This document shows, piece by piece, positions 32,971-41,966 of a stretch of 64,000 nucleotides of DNA. The translations under genes were made by a program, and so were the position numbers. This stretch comes from Alphaproteobacteria bacterium (GTDB lineage Bacteria; Pseudomonadota; Alphaproteobacteria; Rhodobacterales; Rhodobacteraceae). Below the pieces are notes generated by a model. That model ran no database searches and was not told the DNA's origin. It was given only the letters and a program-made list of their open reading frames with translations. The DNA lies in NCBI GenBank assembly GCA_030425925.1, contig JAUHZO010000003.1, positions 327,391 to 391,390 on the forward strand. Direction: 5' to 3'. The number at the start of each line of letters is the position of its first letter. Positions within the stretch are counted from its first letter, which is position 1.

Positions 32971-34596
32971 ATGGATGTCGGCACGATCTCGATCATTCTG
33001 CTTCTCGCCCTCATCGGCCTTCTGGCCATCGGCATGCCGCTGGGCCTGGCCTCGGCCGTGCTGGCGGTGGTGACGCTGATCCTGAAATTCGAACCCGAAC
33101 TGCTCTATGCGCCCTGGACCTTTGGCGAAGGCATCCTGACCAGTCGCCCGGGCACGGGACCGCTGAACCTGCTCGCCTCCAAGATGTACGAGGTGTTGAC
33201 GGGATATGTTCTCATATCCATTCCGCTCTTCATCTTCATGGCGGCGCTCCTGGAACGTTCGGGCATTGCCAAGGCGATGTATGACAGCCTGAACGTCTGG
33301 CTGAACCGCACCCGAGGCGGCATCGCCATCGTGACCTCGATCATGGCCGTCATCATGGCCGCCATGTCCGGCATCATCGGCGGCGAGGTCGTGCTGCTGG
33401 GCCTGATCGCGCTGCCGCAGATGCTGCGGCTGGGCTACAACCAGAACCTGGCCATCGGGACGATCTGCGCGTCGGGCTCTTTGGGCACCATGATCCCGCC
33501 CTCGATCGTGCTGATCATCTACGGGCTGATCACCGAAACCTCGATCAAGGCGCTGTTCACCGCCGCCTTTGTCCCGGGCTTCATGCTGGCCTCGTTCATC
33601 ATCACCTACATCATCATCCGGACCCAGCTGCGCCCCGACGACGCGCCACTGCCCGATCCGGTGCCCGGAGAGCCAGAGGGCCGCGAAAAGACCATGCTCT
33701 TTCTCGCCTTCATGAACGTGCTGGTGGCGGGCTTTGCCACCGCGCTGTTCCTGCGGGCGGGCTTTTTCACCCTGACGGGCGAGAACGTCGCGAAAGAAGG
33801 CGTGGACCCGATCGTACTGGGCCAGCCGCATCACGTATGGATCCTGGGCGTCATCGTCGCCGCTGCCATCGCCGCCGCTTTCCTGGTCTTTGGCCGCGAC
33901 CGCACGGCACGCGGCTGGAGCATGGGCAAGGGCCTTGTTCCGCCCATCGTGGTGATCGGGGTTGTCATGGGCTCCATCTATGGCGGCATCACCGGCATCA
34001 CCGAGGCCGCGGGCATGGGCGCGCTGGCCGTGCTGGTGATCGCCATCTTCCGCGGCGAGGCGTCGTGGGACCTGCTTTGGGACAGCCTCATGCGCACGCT
34101 GCGCTCGACCGGCACCATCATCTGGGTGACCATCGGTGCCGCAGCACTAGCCGGGGCCTACACGCTCGCGGGCGGGCCGCAATACGTGGCCAACATGATC
34201 GTTGCCTCCGACCTGCCCACCATGAGCGTGATCCTGATCATGATGCTGATCCTGCTGTTCATGGGCGCGTTCATGGACTGGGTCGGCATCGTGCTTCTGA
34301 TCATCCCGGTCTTCCTGCCCATCGTGCAGCGCCTGCCCATCGAGGAAATCGGCCTGTTCGGTCAGCTGGAGCGGCGCGAGCTGGCGGTGTGGTTCGGGGT
34401 GCTGTTCTGCATGAACATGCAGGTCAGCTTCCTCTCGCCCCCTTTCGGCCCGGCGGCGTTCTATCTGAAATCCGTGGCCCCGCCGCACATCTCGCTGACC
34501 GACATCTTCAAGGGCTTCCTGCCGTTCATCGGGATCCAGATCCTGGCGCTGTCGGTGCTGCTGATCTGGCCGCCCATCGTCACGCTGCTGCTGTAG
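32971..34596 (+). CDS. dctM: TRAP transporter large permease subunit (DctM family)
   Basis: The 541-residue membrane protein has about 12-14 helices and DctM motifs ('ISIPLFIFMAALLERSGIAK', 'GTICASGSLGTMIPPSIVLI', 'GGITGITEAAGMGALAVLVI', 'LGAFMDWVGIVLL'-like 'MGAFMDWVGIVLLIIPVFLP'). An inserted region at about 230-290 with a long hydrophilic loop makes it larger than the usual 425-430 residues, as in TRAP systems with large DctQ partners. It moves the substrate across the inner membrane with sodium. It closes the dctPQM unit; the hairpin element at 34597 follows at once. Confidence 0.92.
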   Translation: MDVGTISIILLLALIGLLAIGMPLGLASAVLAVVTLILKFEPELLYAPWTFGEGILTSRPGTGPLNLLASKMYEVLTGYVLISIPLFIFMAALLERSGIAKAMYDSLNVWLNRTRGGIAIVTSIMAVIMAAMSGIIGGEVVLLGLIALPQMLRLGYNQNLAIGTICASGSLGTMIPPSIVLIIYGLITETSIKALFTAAFVPGFMLASFIITYIIIRTQLRPDDAPLPDPVPGEPEGREKTMLFLAFMNVLVAGFATALFLRAGFFTLTGENVAKEGVDPIVLGQPHHVWILGVIVAAAIAAAFLVFGRDRTARGWSMGKGLVPPIVVIGVVMGSIYGGITGITEAAGMGALAVLVIAIFRGEASWDLLWDSLMRTLRSTGTIIWVTIGAAALAGAYTLAGGPQYVANMIVASDLPTMSVILIMMLILLFMGAFMDWVGIVLLIIPVFLPIVQRLPIEEIGLFGQLERRELAVWFGVLFCMNMQVSFLSPPFGPAAFYLKSVAPPHISLTDIFKGFLPFIGIQILALSVLLIWPPIVTLLL

Positions 34597-34614
34597 GGCG
34601 GGGCGCACCCCGCC
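34597..34614 (+). repeat. GGCGGGG...CCCCGCC hairpin directly after dctM
   Basis: GGCGGGG (34597-34603) pairs with CCCCGCC (34608-34614) around CGCA, starting one base after the dctM TAG. It is a near copy of the element at 26288-26305. No T-run follows, and the PhyH gene starts 19 bases later, so read-through is likely. Confidence 0.6.
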
Positions 34615-34632
34615 GCATAACGGGAGACCCGC

Positions 34633-35568
34633 ATGCTGCATCCTGACCAGATCGAGACGTTCCGCACCGAAGGCGTGCTGGTGGTGGACAACGTTCTGCC
34701 GCAGCCCCTCTTGCAGGCGCTGCGGGCCGAATACGCCGCACTGCTTGACGGGCTTTACGACGGCTGGCAGGCCGAAGGCCGCGTACCCGCGTCGCAGGGC
34801 TTCGAAGACCGCCTGATCGCGGCCTACCGCGCGGGCTGCGACTGGTTCCAGCCGATGGACATCTCGCTGCCCGGCGACCGCATCACCGACAGCACGCCGA
34901 TGCATTTTGGCCCCGCGGTGTTCGACATGGTCACCTGCCCGCGCCTCTTGGACCTGGTGGAAAGCCTGATCGGGCCCGAGATCACCTCGAACCCGATCCA
35001 GCATGTCCGCATCAAGCCGCCCGCGCGCGACCTGAAACCCGATGAGGTCCGCGCCCATGTCGGCGGGACAGACTGGCACCAGGACCGCGCCGTCGCGCTG
35101 GAAGAGGCGGATCAGACGCAGATGATCACCGTCTGGCTCGCCATCACCGATGCCACGGTGGAAAACGGCTGCCTGCAATGCGTGCCGCGGGTGACCGAGA
35201 TGCTGCCGCATTGCCCGAAGACACAGACCGCCATCGCCGACGGGTTCGTCGACGAGGCCCGCGCGCGGCCCCTGCCGGTGAAGGCCGGGGGCGCGGTGAT
35301 CCTCGACCCGATGATCCCGCACGCCTCGCTGCCGAACCGCTCGGGCGGGATCCGCTGGTCGTTCGACCTGCGCTACAACGTGACCGGCCAGCCCACCGGA
35401 CGCAGCCATTTTCCCGATTTCGTCGCCCGCTCGCACGCCGCCCCGGAGACCCAGCTGCGCGACTGGCGCGCTTGGCGGGCCATGTGGGAAGAGGCGCGGG
35501 CCCGCCTTGCCGAACGGCCGCATATCGACATCCATCGCTGGCGCTCCGACAGCCCGGCCTGCGCCTGA
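34633..35568 (+). CDS. Phytanoyl-CoA dioxygenase (PhyH) family oxygenase
   Basis: The 311-residue protein is an Fe(II)/2-oxoglutarate oxygenase of the PhyH family. The HxD pair is H149/D151 ('GGTDWHQDRAV'), the distal histidine is H230 ('DPMIPHASLPN'), and the arginine for 2-oxoglutarate is likely in 'GIRWSFDLRYN'. It would hydroxylate a small organic molecule. Bacterial PhyH proteins beside sugar-acid genes are common but mostly uncharacterised. It follows the TRAP operon by 36 bases in the same direction, so its substrate may be the compound imported. A second PhyH gene lies at 38225. Confidence 0.88.
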   Translation: MLHPDQIETFRTEGVLVVDNVLPQPLLQALRAEYAALLDGLYDGWQAEGRVPASQGFEDRLIAAYRAGCDWFQPMDISLPGDRITDSTPMHFGPAVFDMVTCPRLLDLVESLIGPEITSNPIQHVRIKPPARDLKPDEVRAHVGGTDWHQDRAVALEEADQTQMITVWLAITDATVENGCLQCVPRVTEMLPHCPKTQTAIADGFVDEARARPLPVKAGGAVILDPMIPHASLPNRSGGIRWSFDLRYNVTGQPTGRSHFPDFVARSHAAPETQLRDWRAWRAMWEEARARLAERPHIDIHRWRSDSPACA

Positions 35569-35624
35569 CACGCGGCGGGCCCGCTCCCGCCCTGCCCTCG
35601 TTCCCCGCCAAAGGACGCACTGAC

Positions 35625-37133
35625 ATGGACACCGTCCGCCTCGACCCTTCCGACAATGTCGTCACCGCCACCCGCGCTCTGGACGCGGGGCACGCGGTTG
35701 AAGACATCCGCACGACAGCGCTGATCCCCTCCGGCCACAAGATCGCGACTCAGCCCATCAGGGCCGGGGCGCCGGTGCGCAAATATGCGCAGCTCATCGG
35801 CTACGCGGCGACCGACATCGCCCCCGGCGATCACGTCCATACCCATAACGTCGCCTTCCGGAACACCTCGGCCGATTACGAATTCTCGACCGACTTGCGG
35901 CCCGTCGAGGCGGTCCATCAGGACCGACAAGACACGTTTCTCGGCTACAGGCGCGAAAACGGCCGCGTCGGCACGCGGAACTACATCGCCATCGTCACAA
36001 GCGTGAACTGCTCGGCCACCGCCGCGCGCATGATCGCCGACCACTTCACCCCCGAACGCCTCGCCCCCTATCCCAATGTCGACGGCGTCGCCGCCTTCGT
36101 GCACGGCACCGGCTGCGGCATGGCCGGAGACGGCGACGGGTTCGAGGCGCTGCAACGCGTCATGTGGGGCTATGCCCGCCACCCCAACCACGCCGCCGTG
36201 CTGATGGTGGGGCTGGGCTGCGAGATGAACCAGATCGACTGGCTGCTGGAGGCTTACGGTTTGAAACAGGGCCCCACCTTCCAGACCATGAACATCCAGA
36301 ACGTCGCGGGCCTGCGTCGCACGGTTCAAATGGGCATCGAAAAGATCGAGGCCATGCTGCCCATCGCCAACCTGGCCACCCGCACGCCCTGCCCCGCCTC
36401 CGAGCTGACCGTCGCCCTGCAATGCGGTGGCTCGGACGCGTGGTCGGGCATCACTGCCAATCCGGCCCTGGGATACGCGGTTGACCTGCTGACCGCGCAG
36501 GGCGGCACCGGTGTGCTCGCCGAAACGCCCGAAATCTATGGCGCCGAACATCTGCTGACCCGCCGCGCAATCGACCGCGCCACCGGCGAAAAGCTCATCG
36601 GCCTCATCAAGTGGTGGGAGGATTACACCGCCCGCAACCGCGGCTCGATGGACAACAACCCCTCCCCCGGCAACAAGAAGGGCGGGCTGACCACGATCCT
36701 CGAAAAGTCGCTGGGAGCCGCGGCCAAGGGTGGCACGACGCCCCTGAACGGCGTCTACAAATATGCCGAAGAGGTCACGGCCAAAGGGTTCACCTTCATG
36801 GACAGCCCCGGCTACGACCCGGCCAGCGTGACCGGCCAGATCGCGGGCGGCTGCAACCTGGTCTGCTTCACCACCGGGCGCGGCTCTGCCTTCGGCTCCA
36901 AACCCGCGCCCACGATCAAGCTTGCCACCAATTCCGAGATGGCGCGGCGCATGTCCGAAGACATGGACATCGACTGCGGCACCATCCTGTCTGACGGCGT
37001 CAGCGTCGAGGAAAAAGGCCGCGAGATCTACGAGACCTTCCTGCGCGTCGCCTCGGGCGCGCCCAGCAAGTCCGAAGCGCAAGGGCTGGGGGATTACGAG
37101 TTTGTGCCCTGGCAGATCGGGGCGGTGATGTGA
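35625..37133 (+). CDS. UxaA-family dehydratase (altronate / galactarate dehydratase-like)
   Basis: The 502-residue protein has an N-terminal SAF domain (about 1-90, 'IAPGDHVHTHNVAF') and a C-terminal UxaA/GarD domain with 'RENGRVGTRNYIAIVTSVNC', 'VHGTGCGMAGDGDGFEALQR', 'LGCEMNQIDWLLEA', 'CGGSDAWSGITANPALG' and 'CFTTGRGSAFGSKPAPTIK'. These enzymes use iron to dehydrate altronate, galactarate or similar acids to 2-keto-3-deoxy acids. The KDG kinase at 40051 would act on such a product. The ATG at 35625 is chosen because the SAF domain begins there; the preceding frame is unrelated. A long inverted repeat fills the space to the next gene. Confidence 0.9.
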   Translation: MDTVRLDPSDNVVTATRALDAGHAVEDIRTTALIPSGHKIATQPIRAGAPVRKYAQLIGYAATDIAPGDHVHTHNVAFRNTSADYEFSTDLRPVEAVHQDRQDTFLGYRRENGRVGTRNYIAIVTSVNCSATAARMIADHFTPERLAPYPNVDGVAAFVHGTGCGMAGDGDGFEALQRVMWGYARHPNHAAVLMVGLGCEMNQIDWLLEAYGLKQGPTFQTMNIQNVAGLRRTVQMGIEKIEAMLPIANLATRTPCPASELTVALQCGGSDAWSGITANPALGYAVDLLTAQGGTGVLAETPEIYGAEHLLTRRAIDRATGEKLIGLIKWWEDYTARNRGSMDNNPSPGNKKGGLTTILEKSLGAAAKGGTTPLNGVYKYAEEVTAKGFTFMDSPGYDPASVTGQIAGGCNLVCFTTGRGSAFGSKPAPTIKLATNSEMARRMSEDMDIDCGTILSDGVSVEEKGREIYETFLRVASGAPSKSEAQGLGDYEFVPWQIGAVM

Positions 37134-37144
37134 GACGCCTTGCT

Positions 37145-37228
37145 CGACGCAGTCCCGGGCTTGACCCGGGACCTCTTGCCCAAGGCACTGCAACCCGGAG
37201 GTCCCGGGTCAAGCCCGGGACTGCGTCG
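37145..37228. repeat. Perfect 30-bp inverted repeat between two genes
   Basis: The arm at 37145-37174 is the exact reverse complement of 37199-37228, with a 24-base spacer. The core CCCGGGCTTGACCCGGGA belongs to a repeat type I recall as common in alphaproteobacteria. The right arm ends two bases before the ATG at 37231, so the usual ribosome site of the next gene is inside the repeat. Folding of the transcript could hide that start. Confidence 0.8.
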
Positions 37229-37230
37229 TG

Positions 37231-38232
37231 ATGAAACGTTTGCTGGTCACAGGTGGCGGCCTGATAGGGGCGCGCCATGTGCAGGCGGTACAAGCGCATC
37301 CCGGGGCCACTCTGGTGGGCCTCGTCGATCCGTCGCCCGACATCGCCACCCCGCCCGGTGTCCCCCGTTTCGCAGACATGGCGGACGTCACGGCCCCGGT
37401 TGACGGTGTCATCATCGCCACCCCCAACCCCCTGCATGGCCCGCATGGTCTTTACGCCGCCCGGCGCGGCTGGCACATGCTGATCGAGAAACCGGTGACC
37501 GACACGCTGGCCGAGGCCGATGCTCTGGCCAAGGCCATTGCGCAGGCCGGTGTCCGCAGCCTTGTGGGCCATCACCGGCGTTACCATGACAGCGTCGAAC
37601 AGCTTCAGCGCATGCTGACCGGCGGGGCCATCGGCACACCCATCACCGCCACGCTGATCTGGGCCATGCGCAAACCCGATGACTACTTCAAAGGCAACTG
37701 GCGCGCGGCCCATGGCAGCCCGGTGCTGATCAACCTGATCCACGACATCGACCTCTTGCGCGCGCTGTTCGGAGAGGTCACCGCCACCGTCGCCCTGCCC
37801 GGCCGTCGCCTGCGCGACGCGGCGCGCATCGAGTCCGGGGCCGTTGCGCTGTCCTTTGACACCGGCCTGACCGCCACGATCAGCTTTGCCGATACCGCGC
37901 CCAGCCCCTGGGGGTTCGAAGCGGCGACTGGCGAAAACCCGCATATCGGCCACACCGGGCAGGACATGCTGTTCGTCACCGGCACCAAAGGCGCGGTCAG
38001 CTTCCCGTCGCTGACGCTTTGGGGGCAGGCGGCGGACTGGTCCGAAGCCGCACAGATCGTCCAGCCCCCGCAATCCCATGCCACGCCCGATCCGCTGGCC
38101 CGCCAGCTCAGCCATTTCCTTGAGGTCATCGACGGAGCGCCGCCGCGCATCCCTGTCGCCTCCGCCCGGGCCTCGCTGGCCGTCGCGCTGGAGATCGAAC
38201 GCCACCTCGCCAAGGAGCCTGCAAATGTCTGA
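37231..38232 (+). CDS. Gfo/Idh/MocA-family oxidoreductase (first of five)
   Basis: The 333-residue protein has an N-terminal NAD(P) fold ('LLVTGGGLIGARHVQAVQAH'), the EKP motif with K87 ('MLIEKPVTD') and the HxxD pair H171/D174 ('NLIHDIDLLRALFG'). Members oxidise or reduce sugars, cyclitols or sugar acids. No clear ribosome site precedes the ATG because the inverted repeat reaches two bases from it; GTG at 37228 is an alternative. Its end overlaps the start of the second PhyH gene by eight bases, so the two are coupled. Confidence 0.87.
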   Translation: MKRLLVTGGGLIGARHVQAVQAHPGATLVGLVDPSPDIATPPGVPRFADMADVTAPVDGVIIATPNPLHGPHGLYAARRGWHMLIEKPVTDTLAEADALAKAIAQAGVRSLVGHHRRYHDSVEQLQRMLTGGAIGTPITATLIWAMRKPDDYFKGNWRAAHGSPVLINLIHDIDLLRALFGEVTATVALPGRRLRDAARIESGAVALSFDTGLTATISFADTAPSPWGFEAATGENPHIGHTGQDMLFVTGTKGAVSFPSLTLWGQAADWSEAAQIVQPPQSHATPDPLARQLSHFLEVIDGAPPRIPVASARASLAVALEIERHLAKEPANV

Positions 38233-39115
38233 AGTCCTGACCGACGCCCAGAAAGCCACCTATCACGAGCAGGGCTTCCTGATCCTCGAAAACCGCATTC
38301 CCGCCGACTGGCTGGCCCGGATCCACGCCGAGATCGCGCGGTTTGAAGACGAGGCCCGCGGCGTGACCGCCTCGAACGACCGGCTGGACCTGGAAGACAC
38401 CCACAGCCCCGACGCGCCGCGCCTGCGCCGGATCAAGCTGCCGCACATGATCAGCGACGTGATGCGCGACCTGATGTATTCCGACCATATCCTCGCCCCT
38501 GCCCGCGACCTGATCGGGCCGGACCTGCGGCTGCACACCACCAAGCTCAACATGAAATCCGCAGGTTACGGCGCGACGGTGGAATGGCATCAGGACTATG
38601 CCTTTTACCCGCACACCAATGACGACATCCTCGCCATCGGCGTGCTCTTGGACGACATGGCGCTGGAAAACGGCCCGCTGATGGTCTTTCCCGGCTCTCA
38701 CAAGGGGCCGGTTTACGACCACCACGTGGATGGCGTCTTTGCCGGCGGGTTCATTCCGGCGGATGTGGGCCTCGACACCGCCGACGCGGTGCCGCTGACC
38801 GGACCGGCCGGGTCGATCTCGATCCATCACGGGCGGATCGTGCATGGCTCGGCGCTCAACACCTCCGACCGCGCGCGGCGCATCCTGTTTTACGAGATGA
38901 TGGCAGCGGACGCCTTTCCGATCATGGGCAGCATGACCAGGTGGAACGGGATCGAGGATTACAACGCGCGGATGCTCTGCGGCACACCGACCCTGCAGCC
39001 GCGCCTGAAGGACATCCCGATCCGCATCCCGCAACCGCAGCCGGACAAGCCGATCTCGATCTACGAAATCCAGAAGGGCCTCAGCAAGCGCGCCTTCGAC
39101 GTGGCCAGAAAGTAA
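38225..39115 (+). CDS. Second phytanoyl-CoA dioxygenase (PhyH) family oxygenase
   Basis: The 296-residue protein has the HxD pair H122/D124 ('ATVEWHQDYAFYPHTNDD') and distal histidine H207 ('HHGRIVHGSALN'), followed by 'RARRILFYEMMAADAFP'. It resembles ectoine-hydroxylase-like and related PhyH proteins ('NGPLMVFPGSHKGPVYDHH') more than the first copy does. It needs Fe(II) and 2-oxoglutarate. It overlaps the upstream Gfo/Idh/MocA gene by eight bases. An oxygenase coupled to a dehydrogenase would fit hydroxylation followed by oxidation of the same compound, which is inference. Confidence 0.88.
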   Translation: MSEVLTDAQKATYHEQGFLILENRIPADWLARIHAEIARFEDEARGVTASNDRLDLEDTHSPDAPRLRRIKLPHMISDVMRDLMYSDHILAPARDLIGPDLRLHTTKLNMKSAGYGATVEWHQDYAFYPHTNDDILAIGVLLDDMALENGPLMVFPGSHKGPVYDHHVDGVFAGGFIPADVGLDTADAVPLTGPAGSISIHHGRIVHGSALNTSDRARRILFYEMMAADAFPIMGSMTRWNGIEDYNARMLCGTPTLQPRLKDIPIRIPQPQPDKPISIYEIQKGLSKRAFDVARK

Positions 39116-39169
39116 CCACATGTCGCTCGCCTCTCTTCCCTGCCACACGCGCGACCGGGGCCGCAGCCG

Positions 39170-40051
39170 ATGGCCGTGACCGCCGGAGCGCTGGAAGACC
39201 GCGCGCGTCTGGGCATCGTGATGATGCTGGGCGCGTGGTTCCTGTTCGCGCTGGTCGATACCGGGGCGAAATGGGTGGTGGTGGCCGGCATTCCGGCGAT
39301 TCAGGTGGCGTTTTTCCGCTATGCGGGGCATTTCGCCATCTCCATCGCCGTCATCGCCCGCGGCGGGGCGGATCTGTCGCGCTTTGCCACCCCCTATTTC
39401 TGGCCGCTCGCGCTGCGGTCGGCGCTTCTGATCTCGGCCACCTGCCTGAATTTCTACGTGCTCAAGGTGCTGCCACTGACGGTGACCTCGGCCATCATGT
39501 TTTCCAGCCCGGTGATCGTGTCGCTGCTGTCCTGGCCACTGCTGGGCGAGCGGATCGGTCCCTGGCGCAGCCTGGCGGTGGGGCTGGGCTTTGCCGGAGT
39601 GCTGGTGGTGATCCGCCCGTTCGGTGCCGACTTCCACTGGGCGATGCTGCTGGTTCTTTATAATGCCACGGCGCTGGCGCTCTATTCCATCCTGACACGG
39701 CGGCTGGCCGGAACCGTCGCAACCGAGACGATGCAGTTCTACATGGGTCTGCTGGGAACCGTGGCCCTGCTGCCCTTTGCCCTGTGGTCGTGGCAATCCC
39801 CCGAAACCTTGCGCGACTGGCTGGTGCTGATCTCGCTGGGGGTGTTCGGCTGGGGCGGGCACCAGCTTCTGACTGCGGCCCATCGGTATGCCGCATCGGG
39901 CACGTTGATGCCGTATACCTACTCTTTCCTTCTCTACCTGACGGTGCTGAGCTATCTGGTGTTCGACCACGTGCCCGACCTGCTGACCATGGTCGGCGCG
40001 GCGATCATCATCGCGTCGGGCCTGATAATCTGGCAACGGGAGTCCCGGTGA
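39170..40051 (+). CDS. EamA/DMT-family transporter
   Basis: The 293-residue protein has ten predicted helices in two EamA halves (about 12-140 and 155-287), with 'ILTRRLAGTVATETMQFYMG' at the start of the second. Such transporters move small metabolites, often outward. The ATG lies 54 bases after the PhyH stop; its own TGA overlaps the next ATG by one base (TGATG), so it is coupled to the KDG kinase gene. Substrate and direction cannot be told. Confidence 0.87.
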   Translation: MAVTAGALEDRARLGIVMMLGAWFLFALVDTGAKWVVVAGIPAIQVAFFRYAGHFAISIAVIARGGADLSRFATPYFWPLALRSALLISATCLNFYVLKVLPLTVTSAIMFSSPVIVSLLSWPLLGERIGPWRSLAVGLGFAGVLVVIRPFGADFHWAMLLVLYNATALALYSILTRRLAGTVATETMQFYMGLLGTVALLPFALWSWQSPETLRDWLVLISLGVFGWGGHQLLTAAHRYAASGTLMPYTYSFLLYLTVLSYLVFDHVPDLLTMVGAAIIIASGLIIWQRESR

Positions 40052-40932
40052 TGCGTGTGGCCTGCATTGGCGAAGCGATGATCGAACTGGCGATGACCGA
40101 CCCGCCCCGCGTGGGCGTCGCCGGAGACACGCTGAACACGGCGATCTATCTCCGGCGCGCCGCCCCGTCGCTGCAGGTGGACTACGTCACCCGGCTGGGG
40201 CACGATCCTTTTTCCCAGCGTATCCGGGACTTCATCGCCGCCCATGGCGTGGGCACGGCGCGCATCGAAACCTCGCCCGACCGGATCCCGGGCCTTTACG
40301 CGATCACCACCGAGGCGGGCGAGCGGTCGTTCACCTATTGGCGCGGGCAGTCGGCGGCGCGAACGCTGTTTCAGGGCCCGGCGGGGCCGGATTTCTCGGC
40401 CCTGGACGGGTATGACGTGATCTACCTGTCCGCGATCACGCTGGCGGTTCTGCCGCCCGACATGCGCATGGCCTTGCTGGCGCATCTGCAGGGCGGCCCG
40501 CGGCTGGCCTTTGACAGCAATTACCGCCCCGCGCTCTGGACCTCGCGGGCCGAGGCGCAGGACTGCATCGCGGCCTGGTGGGCGCGGGCCGACATCGCGC
40601 TGCCCTCGATCGACGACGAAATGGCGCTGACCGGGGAAACCGCCGAGGCGGTCGCGGCGCGCTTTGCCGCGCTGGGGGCCGAAGGCGCGCTGAAGCGCGG
40701 TGCGGCGGGGCCGCTGTCGCTGGGGCCAGAGACACCGCCCGAGCAGCGCTATCCGCCTGCCGCACGGGTCGTGGACACCACCGCCGCCGGGGACAGCTTC
40801 AACGGGGCCTATCTGGGCGCGCGCCTGTCGGGCTGGTCGCAGGCGCAGGCACTGGCCGAGGCCCATGCCTGCGCGGCCCATGTGGTGGGCCATCCCGGTG
40901 CCATCGTCCCGCCGCCGGAGCCCGCACCATGA
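40051..40932 (+). CDS. kdgK: 2-keto-3-deoxygluconate kinase (PfkB family)
   Basis: The 293-residue protein is a PfkB-type sugar kinase. 'ACIGEAMIELAM' and 'GVAGDTLNTAIYLRR' form the N-terminal substrate part, 'FTYWRGQSAAR' is characteristic of KDG kinases, and D248 in 'DTTAAGDSFNGAYLGARL' is the catalytic base of the second PfkB signature. It makes 2-keto-3-deoxy-6-phosphogluconate from KDG, feeding the Entner-Doudoroff aldolase, which is not in the window. The gene is linked by one base to the EamA gene and by four bases to the next oxidoreductase. The usual GAGD is AAGD here, as in other KdgK proteins. Confidence 0.9.
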   Translation: MRVACIGEAMIELAMTDPPRVGVAGDTLNTAIYLRRAAPSLQVDYVTRLGHDPFSQRIRDFIAAHGVGTARIETSPDRIPGLYAITTEAGERSFTYWRGQSAARTLFQGPAGPDFSALDGYDVIYLSAITLAVLPPDMRMALLAHLQGGPRLAFDSNYRPALWTSRAEAQDCIAAWWARADIALPSIDDEMALTGETAEAVAARFAALGAEGALKRGAAGPLSLGPETPPEQRYPPAARVVDTTAAGDSFNGAYLGARLSGWSQAQALAEAHACAAHVVGHPGAIVPPPEPAP

Positions 40933-41966
40933 AAGCCGTCCTGATCGGCCTTGGCATGGTCGCCGATACCCATCTGGCGGCGCTGCGGGACAATCGTGCC
41001 GGAGTGACGCTCAAGGGCGTGCTGGCCCGGGACCCTGCGCGCATGGCCGCCTTTGCCGAAAAGGCCGCCGATCAGCTTGGCCATGCCGTCACACTATATG
41101 ACAATGTCCGCGCCGTGGCCGACGATCCCGAAATCGCCTTTGCCATCGTCACCACGCCCCCCGATGCAAGGCACGACGTCGTGACCACGCTGGCGGCGGC
41201 GGGCAAGCCCGTCCTGATGGAAAAGCCGGTGGAGCGCACGCTCGCCGCCGCCACCACGCTGGTCGAGACCTGCGAAGCCGCCGCCGTGCCGCTGGGCATC
41301 GTGTTCCAGCACCGCATGCGCGCCGCGTCCAGGGCGCTGGCCGAACAGGTGGCTGCGGGCACTCTGGGCGATCTGGTCGCGGTGGAAATCCGTGTGCCGT
41401 GGTGGCGGGAGCAGGCGTATTACGACAGCCCCGGCCGCGGCAGCTATGCCCGCGATGGCGGTGGCGTGATGATCACCCAGGCGATCCACACGCTGGACCT
41501 TGCATTGTGGCTGCTGGGGCCGGTGGCCGAGGTACAGGCGATGATGGGGCGCACGGCGCTGCACCGGCTGGAGGCCGAAGACTGGGCAGGTGCAACGCTG
41601 CGGTTCCGCAGCGGTGCCTTCGGCACGCTGTACGCCACCACCGCCGCCTATCCCGGCGGCGCGGAAAGCCTGACGCTGCACGGCACGCGGGGCAGCGCGC
41701 ATCTGGCCGAAGGCGTGCTGGACCTGCGCCTGATGGACGGCCGCACCGAACGCATCGGGGCCAGCGCCGCCACCGGCGGCGGGGCCGATCCCATGGCCTT
41801 TACCCATGCCTGGCACCAGTCGGTGCTGGAGGATTTTGCCCTTGCGCTCTGCAACGGACACCCGCCCGCGGCCACCGGGCGGGAGGCGCTGGCGGTGCAC
41901 GCCGTCATCGACGCCATGGAACGCAGCCATGCCACCGGCCAACGCATCGAGGTGACCCAGCCATGA
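40929..41966 (+). CDS. Gfo/Idh/MocA-family oxidoreductase (second of five)
   Basis: The 345-residue protein has '[16 protein letters not shown]' as its nucleotide-binding start, the catalytic EKP in '[11 protein letters not shown]', and the HxxD pair in '[20 protein letters not shown]'. The region '[20 protein letters not shown]' is typical of the subgroup that includes UDP-GlcNAc 3-dehydrogenase-like and glycoside-oxidising proteins. The start overlaps the KDG kinase stop by four bases (ATGA) and its end overlaps the next gene by four. It therefore acts in the same pathway as the kinase. Confidence 0.88.
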   Translation: MKAVLIGLGMVADTHLAALRDNRAGVTLKGVLARDPARMAAFAEKAADQLGHAVTLYDNVRAVADDPEIAFAIVTTPPDARHDVVTTLAAAGKPVLMEKPVERTLAAATTLVETCEAAAVPLGIVFQHRMRAASRALAEQVAAGTLGDLVAVEIRVPWWREQAYYDSPGRGSYARDGGGVMITQAIHTLDLALWLLGPVAEVQAMMGRTALHRLEAEDWAGATLRFRSGAFGTLYATTAAYPGGAESLTLHGTRGSAHLAEGVLDLRLMDGRTERIGASAATGGGADPMAFTHAWHQSVLEDFALALCNGHPPAATGREALAVHAVIDAMERSHATGQRIEVTQP

